DNA from: Geitlerinema sp. BBD 1991-9 | Lineage (GTDB): Bacteria > Cyanobacteriota > Cyanobacteriia > Cyanobacteriales > Geitlerinemataceae | Assembly (NCBI GenBank): GCA_001657325.1 | Contig: LWRO01000041.1 | Location: 1-37,339 of the forward strand | Length of the DNA: 37,339 nt | Direction: 5' to 3' | Shown: piece by piece, positions 25,057 through 33,778 of the stretch | Position numbering within the stretch: position 1 is the first letter of the stretch | How the letters are laid out: every line of letters begins with the position of its first letter | Program-made: the position numbers and the translations under genes | The notes under the pieces: generated by a model | Databases searched by the model: none | The model's input: the letters and a program-made list of their open reading frames with translations, nothing else | Told to the model about the DNA's origin: nothing

Positions 25057-26661
25057 TTAGAACGTAAAGGTCGCCCGCAGCGTGCCGATGACGATGCCAT
25101 CGTTCTCGTCGTCTTGGTTCGGATTGACCAACCAAATAATTCCCGGCGTAACAGCAATATTGTCTGAGAGCTGTAGTTTATACATTCCTTCCACGTGCAA
25201 CGGCACGTCGTTCTCGAAGTCCGTTTGTCCCGGAACGTTCAAGTCGCCGAGATAGGGTTCTGCCCCGACCGTAATCGCACCCAAACTACCGGGAACCAAT
25301 AAATCGGGGAACGCCAACGTTAAGGCATAGTTCCAGATTTCTGCATCGCCTAACCCGACGAGGGTTGCATCGGTGAATCCCCCCCAAGCCCCGATACGGA
25401 ACTTCGGCGAGAGTTGCCAAGACATTTCGAGACCGTAAGAATTGCTCACCACCGGCGTGGTCAGTTGCGATTCCGACAACACCGATGCGTCGTCCAAGGC
25501 ACTCGGCGACAGACTCCCGAGGCCCGTTCCCGTCGCGCCGAACCCGAAACGCCGTCCTTCCGAAACGTCGTAGGCATGAACGTAAGTCAAACCGAATTTC
25601 AAACCGTCTGTTGGTTCGACGACGAGTTGCCCCAACGCCGAGTAATTACCGTTGAACAACCCGGCCCCTTCCTCGGGATTGTTCGCACCGCGTGCCAAAT
25701 AACCCGCCGAGAATTCCAGGAAATCCGCCAACTGATAGCGCAAACCAATGCCTTTTCCACCTGCACCGCTGTTGTAAATCGGATTGCGTTCGGCGAATCG
25801 CGTCAGTGCGCCTTGACCGCTGTTTCCAGCATCTAAGCCAGGGTTGAAGGTGTCTGCATAGAATAAGTGCGCCCCGATGTTTGCCATCACCGTCACCTGG
25901 AGGTCGTCGTTGACGGGGAAGGCGTAGTGAAGGCGATGGAGAATGACGTTATCGTTGACGTCGCCGTCCAAAGCGAAGCGGCCTTCGTTGGTGTTGATTT
26001 CGTCTGCAAAAGAGTTACCTACGTTTCCGAACTGCAAGCGCGTGGTCAGTCGATCTCGTCCGGTAAAACTGGTGATGAAATTCAGGCGACCTCGATTGTA
26101 AAAGACAGTTTGAGCGTTGTTATCCTCGTCGTCGGAAATCCCATTTCCACCCCAAGCGTCTGCCAGAATGAAGGCAACTTCCCCTTGCAGTTTAGTTGTA
26201 GTCGAGAATTGGTTGGCTTCCAAGTCGTCCACTCGCGCTTCCAGGTTGTCCACCCGTCCCCGCAAAGCAGCGAGTTCAGCTGTAAATTCTTCTTGCAAGC
26301 GGCGAATGGTGGCTAAATCGGCTGGATCGATCGATTCTCCACCGCCGATGAGGCTGACGATTTGGTCGAGACAGGCGTTTAACCCAGCAGCGAATTCGTA
26401 CCGCGTCATAAAGGTGTTGCCGCGATAGGTGCTATCGGGATATCCCGCAATACAGCCGTAACGTTCTACGAGAGACTGCAACGCCTGAAACGCCCAATCT
26501 GTCGGTTGTACGTCGGAGAGTTGAGAGACGGATGTAACTTGCGCCTGGCGTTGGTCTTCGGCTCGGCCGGGCTGCGCTGTCGCGACGTTCGCCGAAGCAA
26601 ACAGAATTGCCAGAATGGCTGTGGGTTGGAATAACAGAGATTTAAAAGGAATATTTTTCAT
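25057..26661 (-). CDS. SLH-domain outer-membrane porin, copy 1
   Basis: A 534-residue cyanobacterial porin of the SLH-plus-OprB type. The signal peptide ends near residue 29 (ANVATAQPG). Residues about 48-110 form the SLH domain that binds the peptidoglycan-linked polymer (LSDVQPTDWAFQALQSLVER, then GNTFMTRYEFAAGLNACLDQ). A short coiled coil follows (ELAALRGRVDNLEARVDDLE, about 133-152), then a beta-barrel ending RATFTF with terminal Phe. It forms a channel for small solutes and ions across the outer membrane. GAGGAG precedes the ATG. It is a close paralogue of the next porin gene, probably by tandem duplication. Confidence 0.92.
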   Translation of the reverse strand: MKNIPFKSLLFQPTAILAILFASANVATAQPGRAEDQRQAQVTSVSQLSDVQPTDWAFQALQSLVERYGCIAGYPDSTYRGNTFMTRYEFAAGLNACLDQIVSLIGGGESIDPADLATIRRLQEEFTAELAALRGRVDNLEARVDDLEANQFSTTTKLQGEVAFILADAWGGNGISDDEDNNAQTVFYNRGRLNFITSFTGRDRLTTRLQFGNVGNSFADEINTNEGRFALDGDVNDNVILHRLHYAFPVNDDLQVTVMANIGAHLFYADTFNPGLDAGNSGQGALTRFAERNPIYNSGAGGKGIGLRYQLADFLEFSAGYLARGANNPEEGAGLFNGNYSALGQLVVEPTDGLKFGLTYVHAYDVSEGRRFGFGATGTGLGSLSPSALDDASVLSESQLTTPVVSNSYGLEMSWQLSPKFRIGAWGGFTDATLVGLGDAEIWNYALTLAFPDLLVPGSLGAITVGAEPYLGDLNVPGQTDFENDVPLHVEGMYKLQLSDNIAVTPGIIWLVNPNQDDENDGIVIGTLRATFTF

Positions 26662-27059
26662 TTGATGTAGTTCTCCTCACAGTTATTTGAACGATTTTTT
26701 CGGGCAGCACAACTCAACCGATGCCATGGCATCAGTGAGTTCGACAAAATGCTGGAACGACAAAAGCTCAATTCTCGTTTTGATACGAGAGTCGATCGAG
26801 TATCGTCCTTTTTTGGGTATTTATCACTATATAACGAAGTTTGCTATATTCGTGAATATACAAAAACCTTTGTGGGCAACAACTTACCTCATTTTGTTCT
26901 CTCGCAGAAACGTAACGAAATATGAAGGTGTATGTTTGTGGGAGTTCTGTGGAGCGATATTGAAGAATTGCATTGTCCTGAGTCGCATTCGTTACCCTAA
27001 AAAAATGTAGAGATGTACTTTGGTGCATCTCTACAAAAGAGTCGATCGATCGAGTGTTT
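26662..27059. other. Spacer between the two porin genes
   Basis: 398 bp with no gene. It holds the terminator of the upstream porin (26999-27035) and must contain the promoter of copy 1. A 16-bp near-palindrome TATATTC-GT-GAATATA (26845-26860) lies in the middle and could be an operator. Confidence 0.45.
26999..27035 (-). terminator. Rho-independent terminator of porin copy 2
   Basis: On the minus strand TGTAGAGATG (27035-27026) pairs with CATCTCTACA (27015-27006), extended by three inner pairs around a 4-nt loop, followed by seven T (27005-26999). It lies 25 nt after the porin stop. Confidence 0.88.
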
Positions 27060-28652
27060 TTAGAACGTAAATGTCGTCCGAATCGTGCCGATAACAATAC
27101 TGTCGTTGTCGCTATCTTGATTCGGATTGACTAACCAGATAATACCTGGCGTAATCGAAATATTGTCCGAGAGCTGAACTTTATACGATCCTTCGACGTG
27201 CCAGGGAACATCGTTGTCGAAATCCGTTGTGTCTGGAACGTCTAAACCGCCGAGATAAGGTTCTGCACCGACGATAATCGCACCGAAGTTACCCGGAAGC
27301 AGCAAATCGGGGAACGTCAGCGTCAACGCATAGTTCCAAATTTCTGCATCGCCCAACCCGACGAGTGTGGCATCTGTGAACCCTCCCCACGCCCCGATAC
27401 GGAACTTCGGCGAGAGTTCCCAAGACATCTGGATGCCGTAGGAATTACTGACAACGGGGGTTGTTAGTCGTGCCTGAGATAAGGCCGAAGCTGAATCTAA
27501 CGCACTGGGGGATAGAATTCCGAGATTGGTTCCCGTTCCTCCAAATCCGAAGCGTCGTCCCTGAGAAACGTCATAGGCGTGAATGTACGTCAAGCCGAAC
27601 TTCAGACCGTCCGTCGGTTCGACGACTAGTTGTCCCATGGCAGAGTAATTACCGTTAAACAATCCCGATCCTTCTTCGGGGATGTTTCCACCGCGTGCTA
27701 GATACCCAGCGGACAGTTCCAGAAAATCTGTAAACTGATAGCGCAAACCGAGACCTTGACCGCCCAAGCCACTGCGATAGATGGGGTTGCGTTCGCCAAA
27801 CCGCGTTAACGCACCTGTGGCACCACCGCCTGCTTCTAAACCCGCGTTAAAGGTGTCGGCGTAGAAATGATGTCCGCCTAAACTCGCCATAACGGTGGCT
27901 TGCAGGTCGTCGGTGATGGGAAAAATATAGTGCAGTCGATCGATCGTGACGTTGTTGTTACCCGGGCCGTCGAAGGCGAAACGTCCTTCGTTGGTGTTGA
28001 TTTCGTCGGCGAAGGAATTGCCGATACTCCCCGTCGTCAAACGAGTAATGAGTCGATCTCGTCCCGAAAAGCTGCTGACGAACTGCAAGCGAATTTTTTC
28101 GGTAAAAACCGTTTGTGCGTCATTGCTGTCATCAGAGATACCGTCACCCCCCCACGCATCGGCGAGAACGAATGCAACTTCACCTTGCAATTTCGTCGTC
28201 GTCGAGAACTGGTTGGCTTCCAGTTCGCTCACTCGTGCTTCGAGGTTATCGACCCGTCCTCGTAGAGCTGCTAGTTCGGCTGCAAATTCTTCTTGTAAGC
28301 GGCGAATTGCAGCGAGATCGGCGGGATCGATAACGTCCCCGCCGCCGATGAGGGCGACAATTTGGTCGAGACAAGCGTTCAAACCGGCCGCAAACTCGTA
28401 ACGGGTTAAAAAGGTGTTACCGCGATAGGTTCCGTCAGGATACCCAGCGATACAACCGTACCGTTCTACGAGAGACTGTAGCGCCTGAAATGCCCAGTCC
28501 GTCGGCTGTACGTCTGATAGTTGAGAAACTGACGTAACCTGTGCCAGATGTTGGTCTTTCGTTGCTGACGGGGCAGCGTTCGCGACGTTCGCAGAAACGA
28601 GAAATGCTGTCAGAATTGCCGTTGGCCAAGCCAACAAAGATTTGAGTTTCAT
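27060..28652 (-). CDS. SLH-domain outer-membrane porin, copy 2, next to narM
   Basis: A 530-residue paralogue of the porin at 25057-26661 with the same layout: signal peptide (LVSANVANAAPS), SLH domain (about 45-105), coiled coil (RGRVDNLEARVSELE) and barrel ending RTTFTF. Most of the sequence is alignable without gaps between copies. I use the ATG at 28652, preceded by GTGAGGAG; an in-frame GTG at 28670 is part of that Shine-Dalgarno. The narM stop lies only 14 nt upstream and its TGA overlaps the RBS, so the two are probably co-transcribed. This suggests a role in nitrate or nitrite entry. Confidence 0.92.
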   Translation of the reverse strand: MKLKSLLAWPTAILTAFLVSANVANAAPSATKDQHLAQVTSVSQLSDVQPTDWAFQALQSLVERYGCIAGYPDGTYRGNTFLTRYEFAAGLNACLDQIVALIGGGDVIDPADLAAIRRLQEEFAAELAALRGRVDNLEARVSELEANQFSTTTKLQGEVAFVLADAWGGDGISDDSNDAQTVFTEKIRLQFVSSFSGRDRLITRLTTGSIGNSFADEINTNEGRFAFDGPGNNNVTIDRLHYIFPITDDLQATVMASLGGHHFYADTFNAGLEAGGGATGALTRFGERNPIYRSGLGGQGLGLRYQFTDFLELSAGYLARGGNIPEEGSGLFNGNYSAMGQLVVEPTDGLKFGLTYIHAYDVSQGRRFGFGGTGTNLGILSPSALDSASALSQARLTTPVVSNSYGIQMSWELSPKFRIGAWGGFTDATLVGLGDAEIWNYALTLTFPDLLLPGNFGAIIVGAEPYLGGLDVPDTTDFDNDVPWHVEGSYKVQLSDNISITPGIIWLVNPNQDSDNDSIVIGTIRTTFTF

Positions 28653-28666
28653 TGAACAATTGCTCC

Positions 28667-29125
28667 TCACACGATACCGAACTCCTTGAGGGCCGGTAGG
28701 AAGTTTTTATTTTCGTGGCTGGGGCGACTGAGTTTCACTAAAGCGAATCGCTGAAGGGAACTCAGCTTCAGCCACTGTTGGGTCGAAATCGCCACGTCGA
28801 GGGACGCGGCCTTATCCCGCACGGAAGGCGGGAGTTCGTCCCCCATCCAAGGTGGATGGGGATCGACGGGTAAGTCTTTGGGATAACTCCCCGTTCGATC
28901 GAACACTAAACGGCGCAATATCTCTCGATACGCCTGAATTTCTGATTCCGAGGAACACGGCAGTTCGACGAGAGCGAGACATTCACCTCGATCGAACTGA
29001 TTCCAGTGTTCGAGTTTGAGTTTGACACCACAGGTATCGAGTTTGTAACGCACTTGCATGGGGATACAGCGCAAAGATTCGACAAAATCCGCTTCAAACT
29101 CGAAAAAAAATGTTATGTGTTGCAT
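28667..29125 (-). CDS. narM: NarM, nitrate reductase maturation protein
   Basis: A 152-residue protein matching the cyanobacterial nitrate-reductase-associated family: FFFEFEADFVESLRCIPMQV at the N-terminus, then RYKLDTCGVKLKLEHWNQF and ALVELPCSSESEIQAYRE. NarM is required to obtain active assimilatory nitrate reductase (NarB) and has no other known role; it is cytosolic, with no signal peptide. The length fits the about 160 residues known for the family. It lies upstream of a porin with 14 nt between them and has an exact NtcA box 79-92 nt upstream of its start. Confidence 0.88.
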   Translation of the reverse strand: MQHITFFFEFEADFVESLRCIPMQVRYKLDTCGVKLKLEHWNQFDRGECLALVELPCSSESEIQAYREILRRLVFDRTGSYPKDLPVDPHPPWMGDELPPSVRDKAASLDVAISTQQWLKLSSLQRFALVKLSRPSHENKNFLPALKEFGIV

Positions 29126-29203
29126 AGATTTTTTTTATATTCTGTTGCTTTCGTTACTTTTTTTGAATCGATCGAAAAAATGTCGAGGGAAAGTCCTTAA
29201 GAT

Positions 29204-29217
29204 GTAAATACCACTAC
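29204..29217 (-). promoter_or_regulatory. NtcA box upstream of narM
   Basis: GTA-AATACCAC-TAC, an exact GTA-N8-TAC site. On the narM side the place for a -10 is T-rich (near 29181-29175) but lacks a clean TAN3T. On the other side the -10 would fall inside the start of the small membrane-protein gene at 29236. I therefore assign it to narM. Confidence 0.65.
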
Positions 29218-29235
29218 AGCGAGGTCGGATGAGTT

Positions 29236-29454
29236 ATGAAACCTCACTGGAACGATACCCCCAAACCCTTCGATCGATCTGTTCAAAATCCAACCGATAG
29301 CAACGCTCAAGAGATTGTCCTCGGCGTTCTCATTGCATCCCTAGTCGTGGGAGCTATTCCCATCATCCACAGTTCTAACCTCGCTCTGTCTCCCGATGCG
29401 AACGTCACCGTTCCAGGGGAAGCCACGCTTTGGGGTTCGGGATGGGAAGATTAG
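29236..29454 (+). CDS. Hypothetical small single-pass membrane protein
   Basis: A 72-residue ORF: a polar N-terminus (MKPHWNDTPKPFDRSV), one hydrophobic segment at about 26-46 (EIVLGVLIASLVVGAIPII) and a short polar tail. The layout looks like a real small membrane protein. It lies between divergent narM and convergent narB inside the nitrate island. No family is recognised and no good ribosome-binding site is seen. Its 5' end is close to the NtcA box at 29204-29217, which would sit too near the ATG to activate it and could repress it instead. Confidence 0.5.
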   Translation: MKPHWNDTPKPFDRSVQNPTDSNAQEIVLGVLIASLVVGAIPIIHSSNLALSPDANVTVPGEATLWGSGWED

Positions 29455-29472
29455 GAAGATAAGGGGACTTTA

Positions 29473-29507
29473 CAGTGAGCAGTGAGCGGTGAGCAGTGAG
29501 CAGTTAC
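29473..29507. repeat. STRR heptamer array, first
   Basis: Five heptamers in a row: CAGTGAG, CAGTGAG, CGGTGAG, CAGTGAG, CAGTTAC. They lie between the small membrane-protein gene and the narB end. Confidence 0.85.
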
Positions 29508-29519
29508 CACGGTTCGCTT

Positions 29520-29617
29520 TTAACTGTTAACTGGTGACTGTTAACTGGTGACGGGTGACTGTTAACTGGTGACGGGTGACTGATGACGGGTGACGGGTGA
29601 CTGATGACTGGTGACTG
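29520..29617. repeat. STRR heptamer array at the 3' end of narB
   Basis: Fourteen consecutive 7-bp units alternating TTAACTG, GTGACTG, GTGACGG and ATGACKG. The narB stop codon (29562-29564) lies inside unit 7, so the last 18 or so narB codons are repeat sequence. Confidence 0.92.
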
Positions 29618-31751
29618 GAACCACTTGCACCGCACAGGCTTTTAACTCCGGTTGTAACGACTCGGGACAGGCTTCGGGGTGAGTTAGGGCGTTTGCTTCA
29701 GCCTCTTCCGCCCACAGAAAGCCCCAGTGCATCGGAACAAAAACTGTCCCAGGAGCGATCGAGGTCGTCAGTTTGGCGCGAAACCGGCCGTTACCCCGCT
29801 TCGACAACACCATGACCCATTCCCCATCCATCACCTGAACCTGTTTCGCGTCGCGAGGGTGAATCTCGATAAAAGGGTTGGGATATTTCTTCGTAATTTT
29901 AGGAATGCGTCCCGTGCGTGTTTGCGTGTGCCAGTGTTCGTAAACGCGCCCCGTGGTTAAAACAAACGGATAGTCGGGATCGGGTAATTCTGCTAGACCC
30001 CGCGCGTGATACGCTCCAAACTTCGCTCGGCCGTCGATCGTGGGAAAGTGGAAATCGGTGTAGAGTCGTTTGTCGTGGTGCGTTGTATCCGTTTCCCCTT
30101 CGGGAAACGGCCACTGAATCGGACCCTCTCGACGCAATCGATCGTGACTGACCCCTCCTATATCACAAAGTCTATTTTTTGTCAAGCCGACGAACTCAGC
30201 ATAAACGTCCGCCGAACTTTCAAATTGGAAAAACGCTTCAAATCCCAACCGTCGCCCCACTTCAGCAAAAATGTCCCAATCGGCTTTCGCTTCACCGGGC
30301 GGATCGCGAAACTGCGGACAGAGCGTAACCACCCGCTCTGAATTCGTCATCGCTCCTGTTTTTTCGCCCCACTGGGCTGCCGGAAGCAACAGGTGGGCGA
30401 ACTCGGCTGTTTCCGTAGGATAGTAAGCGTCTTGATAAATCGTAAACGGAGAGCGACGTAAGGCTGCGTGGGTTCGCTCGAGATCCGGCATACTCACCGC
30501 TGGATTCGTCGCTGCCACCCAAAGCACCTGTACGGTTCCCGACTCCAAACCGAGGATCGTGTCCCACGCTGTCAAGCCAGGATGAGGCGAAATCTGACCT
30601 TCTGGCAAGCCCCAATACTGTTCGACTCGGGCGCGATGTTGCGGGTTTTTCACCGATCGATAGCCCGGTAACAAGTGTGCCAGACCTCCCGCTTCTCGGC
30701 CGCCCATAGCATTCGGCTGTCCCGTCAGCGAAAACGGCCCCGCCCCTGGTTTGCCGATATTGCCCGTCATCAGATGCAAATTAATCAACGATCGAACCTT
30801 CGCTGTTCCTTCCGACGATTGGTTCACGCCCATCGACCACAGGGACAGCACCCGTTTGGACTGCGCCCAATACCGCGCTGCCTGTTCGACTTCTTTAACC
30901 GAAATTCCACATCGTTGCGCCACGACTTCCGGCGGATAGTGACGCACGACCTCCGTCAAGCGCGAAAAACCTTGGGTACATTCATCGATGAATAACGTAT
31001 CGATCGAACCCCACCGCAATAACAAATGGGCGATACCGTTGAGTAGATCGATATCTGTTCCCGGTCGAATCGCTAAATGGAGATCTGCCACTTCCGCCGT
31101 GGCCGTCTTACGCGGATCGACGACAATCAACTTAACGTGACGTTTTTTCTTGTGGTGTTCCCGAAAGCGATTAAAGGCAATAGGGTGGCACTCCGCCATG
31201 TTCGTCCCGATCAGAAACGCACAGTCCGTTTCTTCTAAGTCGGCATAGCAGCAAGGCGGCCCGTCCGACCCCAGACTCTGCACGTATCCCACCACCGCCG
31301 ACGACATACACAACCGAGAGTTCGCATCGAAATTATTCGTTCCCAAACAGCCTTTCATCAGCTTTTGGGCGATGTAGTAATCTTCCGTTTGGAACTGACC
31401 CGAGCCGTATAGACTGATGCTATCGGCACCGTAAGACGCACAGGCAGCTCGAACGCGCTCGACGATTCGATCGAACGCTTCCTCCCAACTGACCCGCCGA
31501 AACGGTTCGTCGAGGGTATCGCGCAGCATCGGATAGCGCAGGCGATCCTTATCCAACGCTTCCGCGATCGTCGCTCCTTTCACACAAACCCGTCCGCGAC
31601 TCGATGGATGAGATCGATCGCCGCGCACTCGCCAAATCGGAGTTCCCTCCTCGTCGCGATGGGTGGCTTTACCCGGAAGTGCAGGTGGTAAGACTTCCAA
31701 GCCACAACCCACACCGCAGTAGGGACAGAGCGTTTTCGTCGGTGAAATCAT
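29562..31751 (-). CDS. narB: Ferredoxin-dependent assimilatory nitrate reductase
   Basis: A 729-residue molybdenum enzyme reducing nitrate to nitrite with ferredoxin. The N-terminal [4Fe-4S] ligands are C9, C12, C16 and C56 (CPYCGVGCG, then GRVCVKG). The molybdopterin regions include [26 protein letters not shown] and [23 protein letters not shown], with C145ish in NSRLCMSS as the likely Mo ligand. The C-terminal domain has [11 protein letters not shown]. The final segment after VQVVP is encoded by an STRR array and reads [15 protein letters not shown], a lineage-specific tail. The start ATG overlaps the stop of the DUF1830 gene as ATGA, indicating coupled translation. Partners in the window are mobA and narM. 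Confidence 0.95.
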   Translation of the reverse strand: MISPTKTLCPYCGVGCGLEVLPPALPGKATHRDEEGTPIWRVRGDRSHPSSRGRVCVKGATIAEALDKDRLRYPMLRDTLDEPFRRVSWEEAFDRIVERVRAACASYGADSISLYGSGQFQTEDYYIAQKLMKGCLGTNNFDANSRLCMSSAVVGYVQSLGSDGPPCCYADLEETDCAFLIGTNMAECHPIAFNRFREHHKKKRHVKLIVVDPRKTATAEVADLHLAIRPGTDIDLLNGIAHLLLRWGSIDTLFIDECTQGFSRLTEVVRHYPPEVVAQRCGISVKEVEQAARYWAQSKRVLSLWSMGVNQSSEGTAKVRSLINLHLMTGNIGKPGAGPFSLTGQPNAMGGREAGGLAHLLPGYRSVKNPQHRARVEQYWGLPEGQISPHPGLTAWDTILGLESGTVQVLWVAATNPAVSMPDLERTHAALRRSPFTIYQDAYYPTETAEFAHLLLPAAQWGEKTGAMTNSERVVTLCPQFRDPPGEAKADWDIFAEVGRRLGFEAFFQFESSADVYAEFVGLTKNRLCDIGGVSHDRLRREGPIQWPFPEGETDTTHHDKRLYTDFHFPTIDGRAKFGAYHARGLAELPDPDYPFVLTTGRVYEHWHTQTRTGRIPKITKKYPNPFIEIHPRDAKQVQVMDGEWVMVLSKRGNGRFRAKLTTSIAPGTVFVPMHWGFLWAEEAEANALTHPEACPESLQPELKACAVQVVPVTSHQSPVTRHQSPVTS

Positions 31752-31978
31752 AGCACCCCAGTTAAATGATGACAGGGAATGGATTGCACGACGGTTTCTC
31801 GTCCGTCATAAAGATCGCGAACTTCCAAATAAGTCTGCGGGCGATTGCGAAGGTTCGCCTCGACTTCAAACAACCATCGATCGCCTGGGAAAACCAATCG
31901 ATCGACATAACAGGTCAACCCATCGGTTAGGCGAATCGATTGCAAGCTATTCGTCCGATTAACGTAGTGACACAGCAT
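31748..31978 (-). CDS. DUF1830 small cyanobacterial protein
   Basis: A 76-residue protein with the DUF1830 look: [17 protein letters not shown], then [18 protein letters not shown], and a closing SIPCHHL. The family is known from cyanobacteria and has no assigned function. It sits between nrtP and narB and its TGA overlaps the narB ATG, so it is part of the nitrate operon and probably has a role there. The start codon lies directly behind an STRR array (31982-32072). Confidence 0.8.
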   Translation of the reverse strand: MLCHYVNRTNSLQSIRLTDGLTCYVDRLVFPGDRWLFEVEANLRNRPQTYLEVRDLYDGRETVVQSIPCHHLTGVL

Positions 31979-31981
31979 TTA

Positions 31982-32072
31982 CAGTGAACAGTGAGCAGTG
32001 AACAGTGAACAGTGAGCAGTGAACAGTGAGCAGTGAACAGTGAGCAGTGAGGAGTTAACGGTGAACAGTGAG
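31982..32072. repeat. STRR heptamer array between nrtP and the DUF1830 gene
   Basis: Thirteen 7-bp units, mostly CAGTGAA and CAGTGAG with two variants near the end (GAGTTAA, CGGTGAA). The array begins 3 nt from the start codon of the DUF1830 gene and would form part of its leader. Confidence 0.92.
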
Positions 32073-32143
32073 GTAGGGGCGGCATGGCAATGCGCCCGGA
32101 GTTTCCAAGCGGAACCTGGAAACTCGGGAAGGGATGAGATTCT

Positions 32144-33664
32144 CTATTTACCGACTGATTCTTCAGCCCACATAGGAGTCGGTTCGACGACCCCGACTTC
32201 CTCCCCCTCGTGGAAATCTGCAAACGAACCTTTCGGTTCTTTGAGGAAGAACGCACACAGGAACGCCACGACCATCGCCGTTACACCCAAAGTTTGGAAG
32301 AAAATTTGGTTGCCAACTGCACCTTCTGGTAACAAGCTGAACAGCGTGAGATACGCCACCGCCCCGACGTTGCCGTAAGCGCCCACGTTCCCCGCAACCT
32401 GTCCCGTCACGCGACGTTTGATCAGCGGTACGATGGCAAACGTAGACCCTTCCGCCGCTTGCACGAAGAACGAACACGCCATCGTCAGCAAGATCGCCGC
32501 AGGCAACCACCAGCCGCCAGACACCGTACTCATCAGCAAGTAACCGATACCCATACCGCCTGTCAGCACTGCCATCGTCCATTTGCGGCTTCCCATTTTG
32601 TCGGAAATCAAACCGCCACCAGGACGAGACATCAGGTTCATAAAAGCGTAACTCGCTGCAATCATCCCCGCCTGCGCCTTGTTCAAGCCAAAGGTCAACT
32701 CGAAAAAGGCCGGTAACATCGACACAACAGCCAACTCAGACCCAAAGTTTACAATGTAGGTCAACTCGAGAAGCGCCACTTGACTGAAGTTATAGCGATC
32801 TTCTGCTGGATACCGCTTGCGACCGAGGAGTAAATCTTTGTTGACTTGCCAGCAACCGTAAGCTTGGAACAGGTAAAGTCCGATCAGTCCACCCCACACT
32901 GCAAGCAATCCCGTTTGGTCGAGGAATCCCACTTTACTCAACCGCCACGCCAAGACCGCGAGAATTCCCACCAGGGGGACGTTCATCAGCATCAAAAATC
33001 CGAAGTCGCGACGGGTGGTAACTTCAATTCCACTCACGCGGTGCGGCCGTTGGTAGACTTTGCCCGGTGGCGTATCTTGGACGTTGAAGAAGTAGAACAC
33101 CCCGTAAACAGCCGCCGCAATACCGGTTAGTGCAATGGCTAAGCGCCAGTTCGATTGACCGCCGGAAAAAGCTGCGAGTCCCAAAGCCACAGAAGGCAGG
33201 GTAAAGGCTGATGCTGCGGAACCGAAGTTTCCCCAACCGCCGTAAATCCCTTCGGCTAAACCGATTTCTTTCGGCGGGAACCACTCCGCTACCATGCGAA
33301 TACCGATGACAAATCCCGCACCGACGATGCTGAGTAACAAACGACTGACAACGAGGGTGTTGAAGTCATTTGCCATCGCAAACATCGTACAAGGAATGGC
33401 GGCGAAGATTAAGAGCAAAGAGTAAGTGATGCGCGGCCCGAATCGATCGAGCAACATTCCGATTAAAATCCGCGCCGGAACGGTTAACGCGACGTTACAA
33501 ATCGCCAGCGTCCGAATTTGACTGGTTTCGAGTCCTAAGTCTTCTTTAACGGTCGTTGCCAGTGGCGCGAAGTTGAACCACACGACAAAGGATAAGAAAA
33601 AGGCAAACCAAGTCAGGTGTAAGATGCGGTATCGACCGCGAAACGAAATCAGTTCTGTCAACAT
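32144..33664 (-). CDS. nrtP: Nitrate/nitrite transporter of the MFS (NrtP/NarK) type
   Basis: A 506-residue, 12-helix permease. Both nitrate signatures are visible: GIYGGWGNFGSA (about 137-148, NS1) and GNVGAYGNVGAVAY (about 420-433, NS2), as well as the MFS loop MLLDRFGPR. It imports nitrate and nitrite across the plasma membrane, replacing the NrtABCD ABC transporter of other cyanobacteria. It lies 114 bp downstream of nirA and upstream of DUF1830-narB, giving a nirA-nrtP-narB order. An extended soluble tail ends in acidic residues (HEGEEVGVVEP). Confidence 0.95.
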   Translation of the reverse strand: MLTELISFRGRYRILHLTWFAFFLSFVVWFNFAPLATTVKEDLGLETSQIRTLAICNVALTVPARILIGMLLDRFGPRITYSLLLIFAAIPCTMFAMANDFNTLVVSRLLLSIVGAGFVIGIRMVAEWFPPKEIGLAEGIYGGWGNFGSAASAFTLPSVALGLAAFSGGQSNWRLAIALTGIAAAVYGVFYFFNVQDTPPGKVYQRPHRVSGIEVTTRRDFGFLMLMNVPLVGILAVLAWRLSKVGFLDQTGLLAVWGGLIGLYLFQAYGCWQVNKDLLLGRKRYPAEDRYNFSQVALLELTYIVNFGSELAVVSMLPAFFELTFGLNKAQAGMIAASYAFMNLMSRPGGGLISDKMGSRKWTMAVLTGGMGIGYLLMSTVSGGWWLPAAILLTMACSFFVQAAEGSTFAIVPLIKRRVTGQVAGNVGAYGNVGAVAYLTLFSLLPEGAVGNQIFFQTLGVTAMVVAFLCAFFLKEPKGSFADFHEGEEVGVVEPTPMWAEESVGK

Positions 33665-33778
33665 GGATAGTTCGAGATTGGGGAATTTACAATTTACAAT
33701 TTGGAATTGTGAGATGACCAGATGATGAGATAGCCGGATGATGAGAAATGCGTGATGCTCCTCATCACCTCATTTCCC

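Noticed and set aside
28653-28670. GTG start six codons upstream of porin copy 2
   Set aside because: That GTG is part of the GTGAGGAG Shine-Dalgarno; the paralogue has the same sequence ahead of its ATG.
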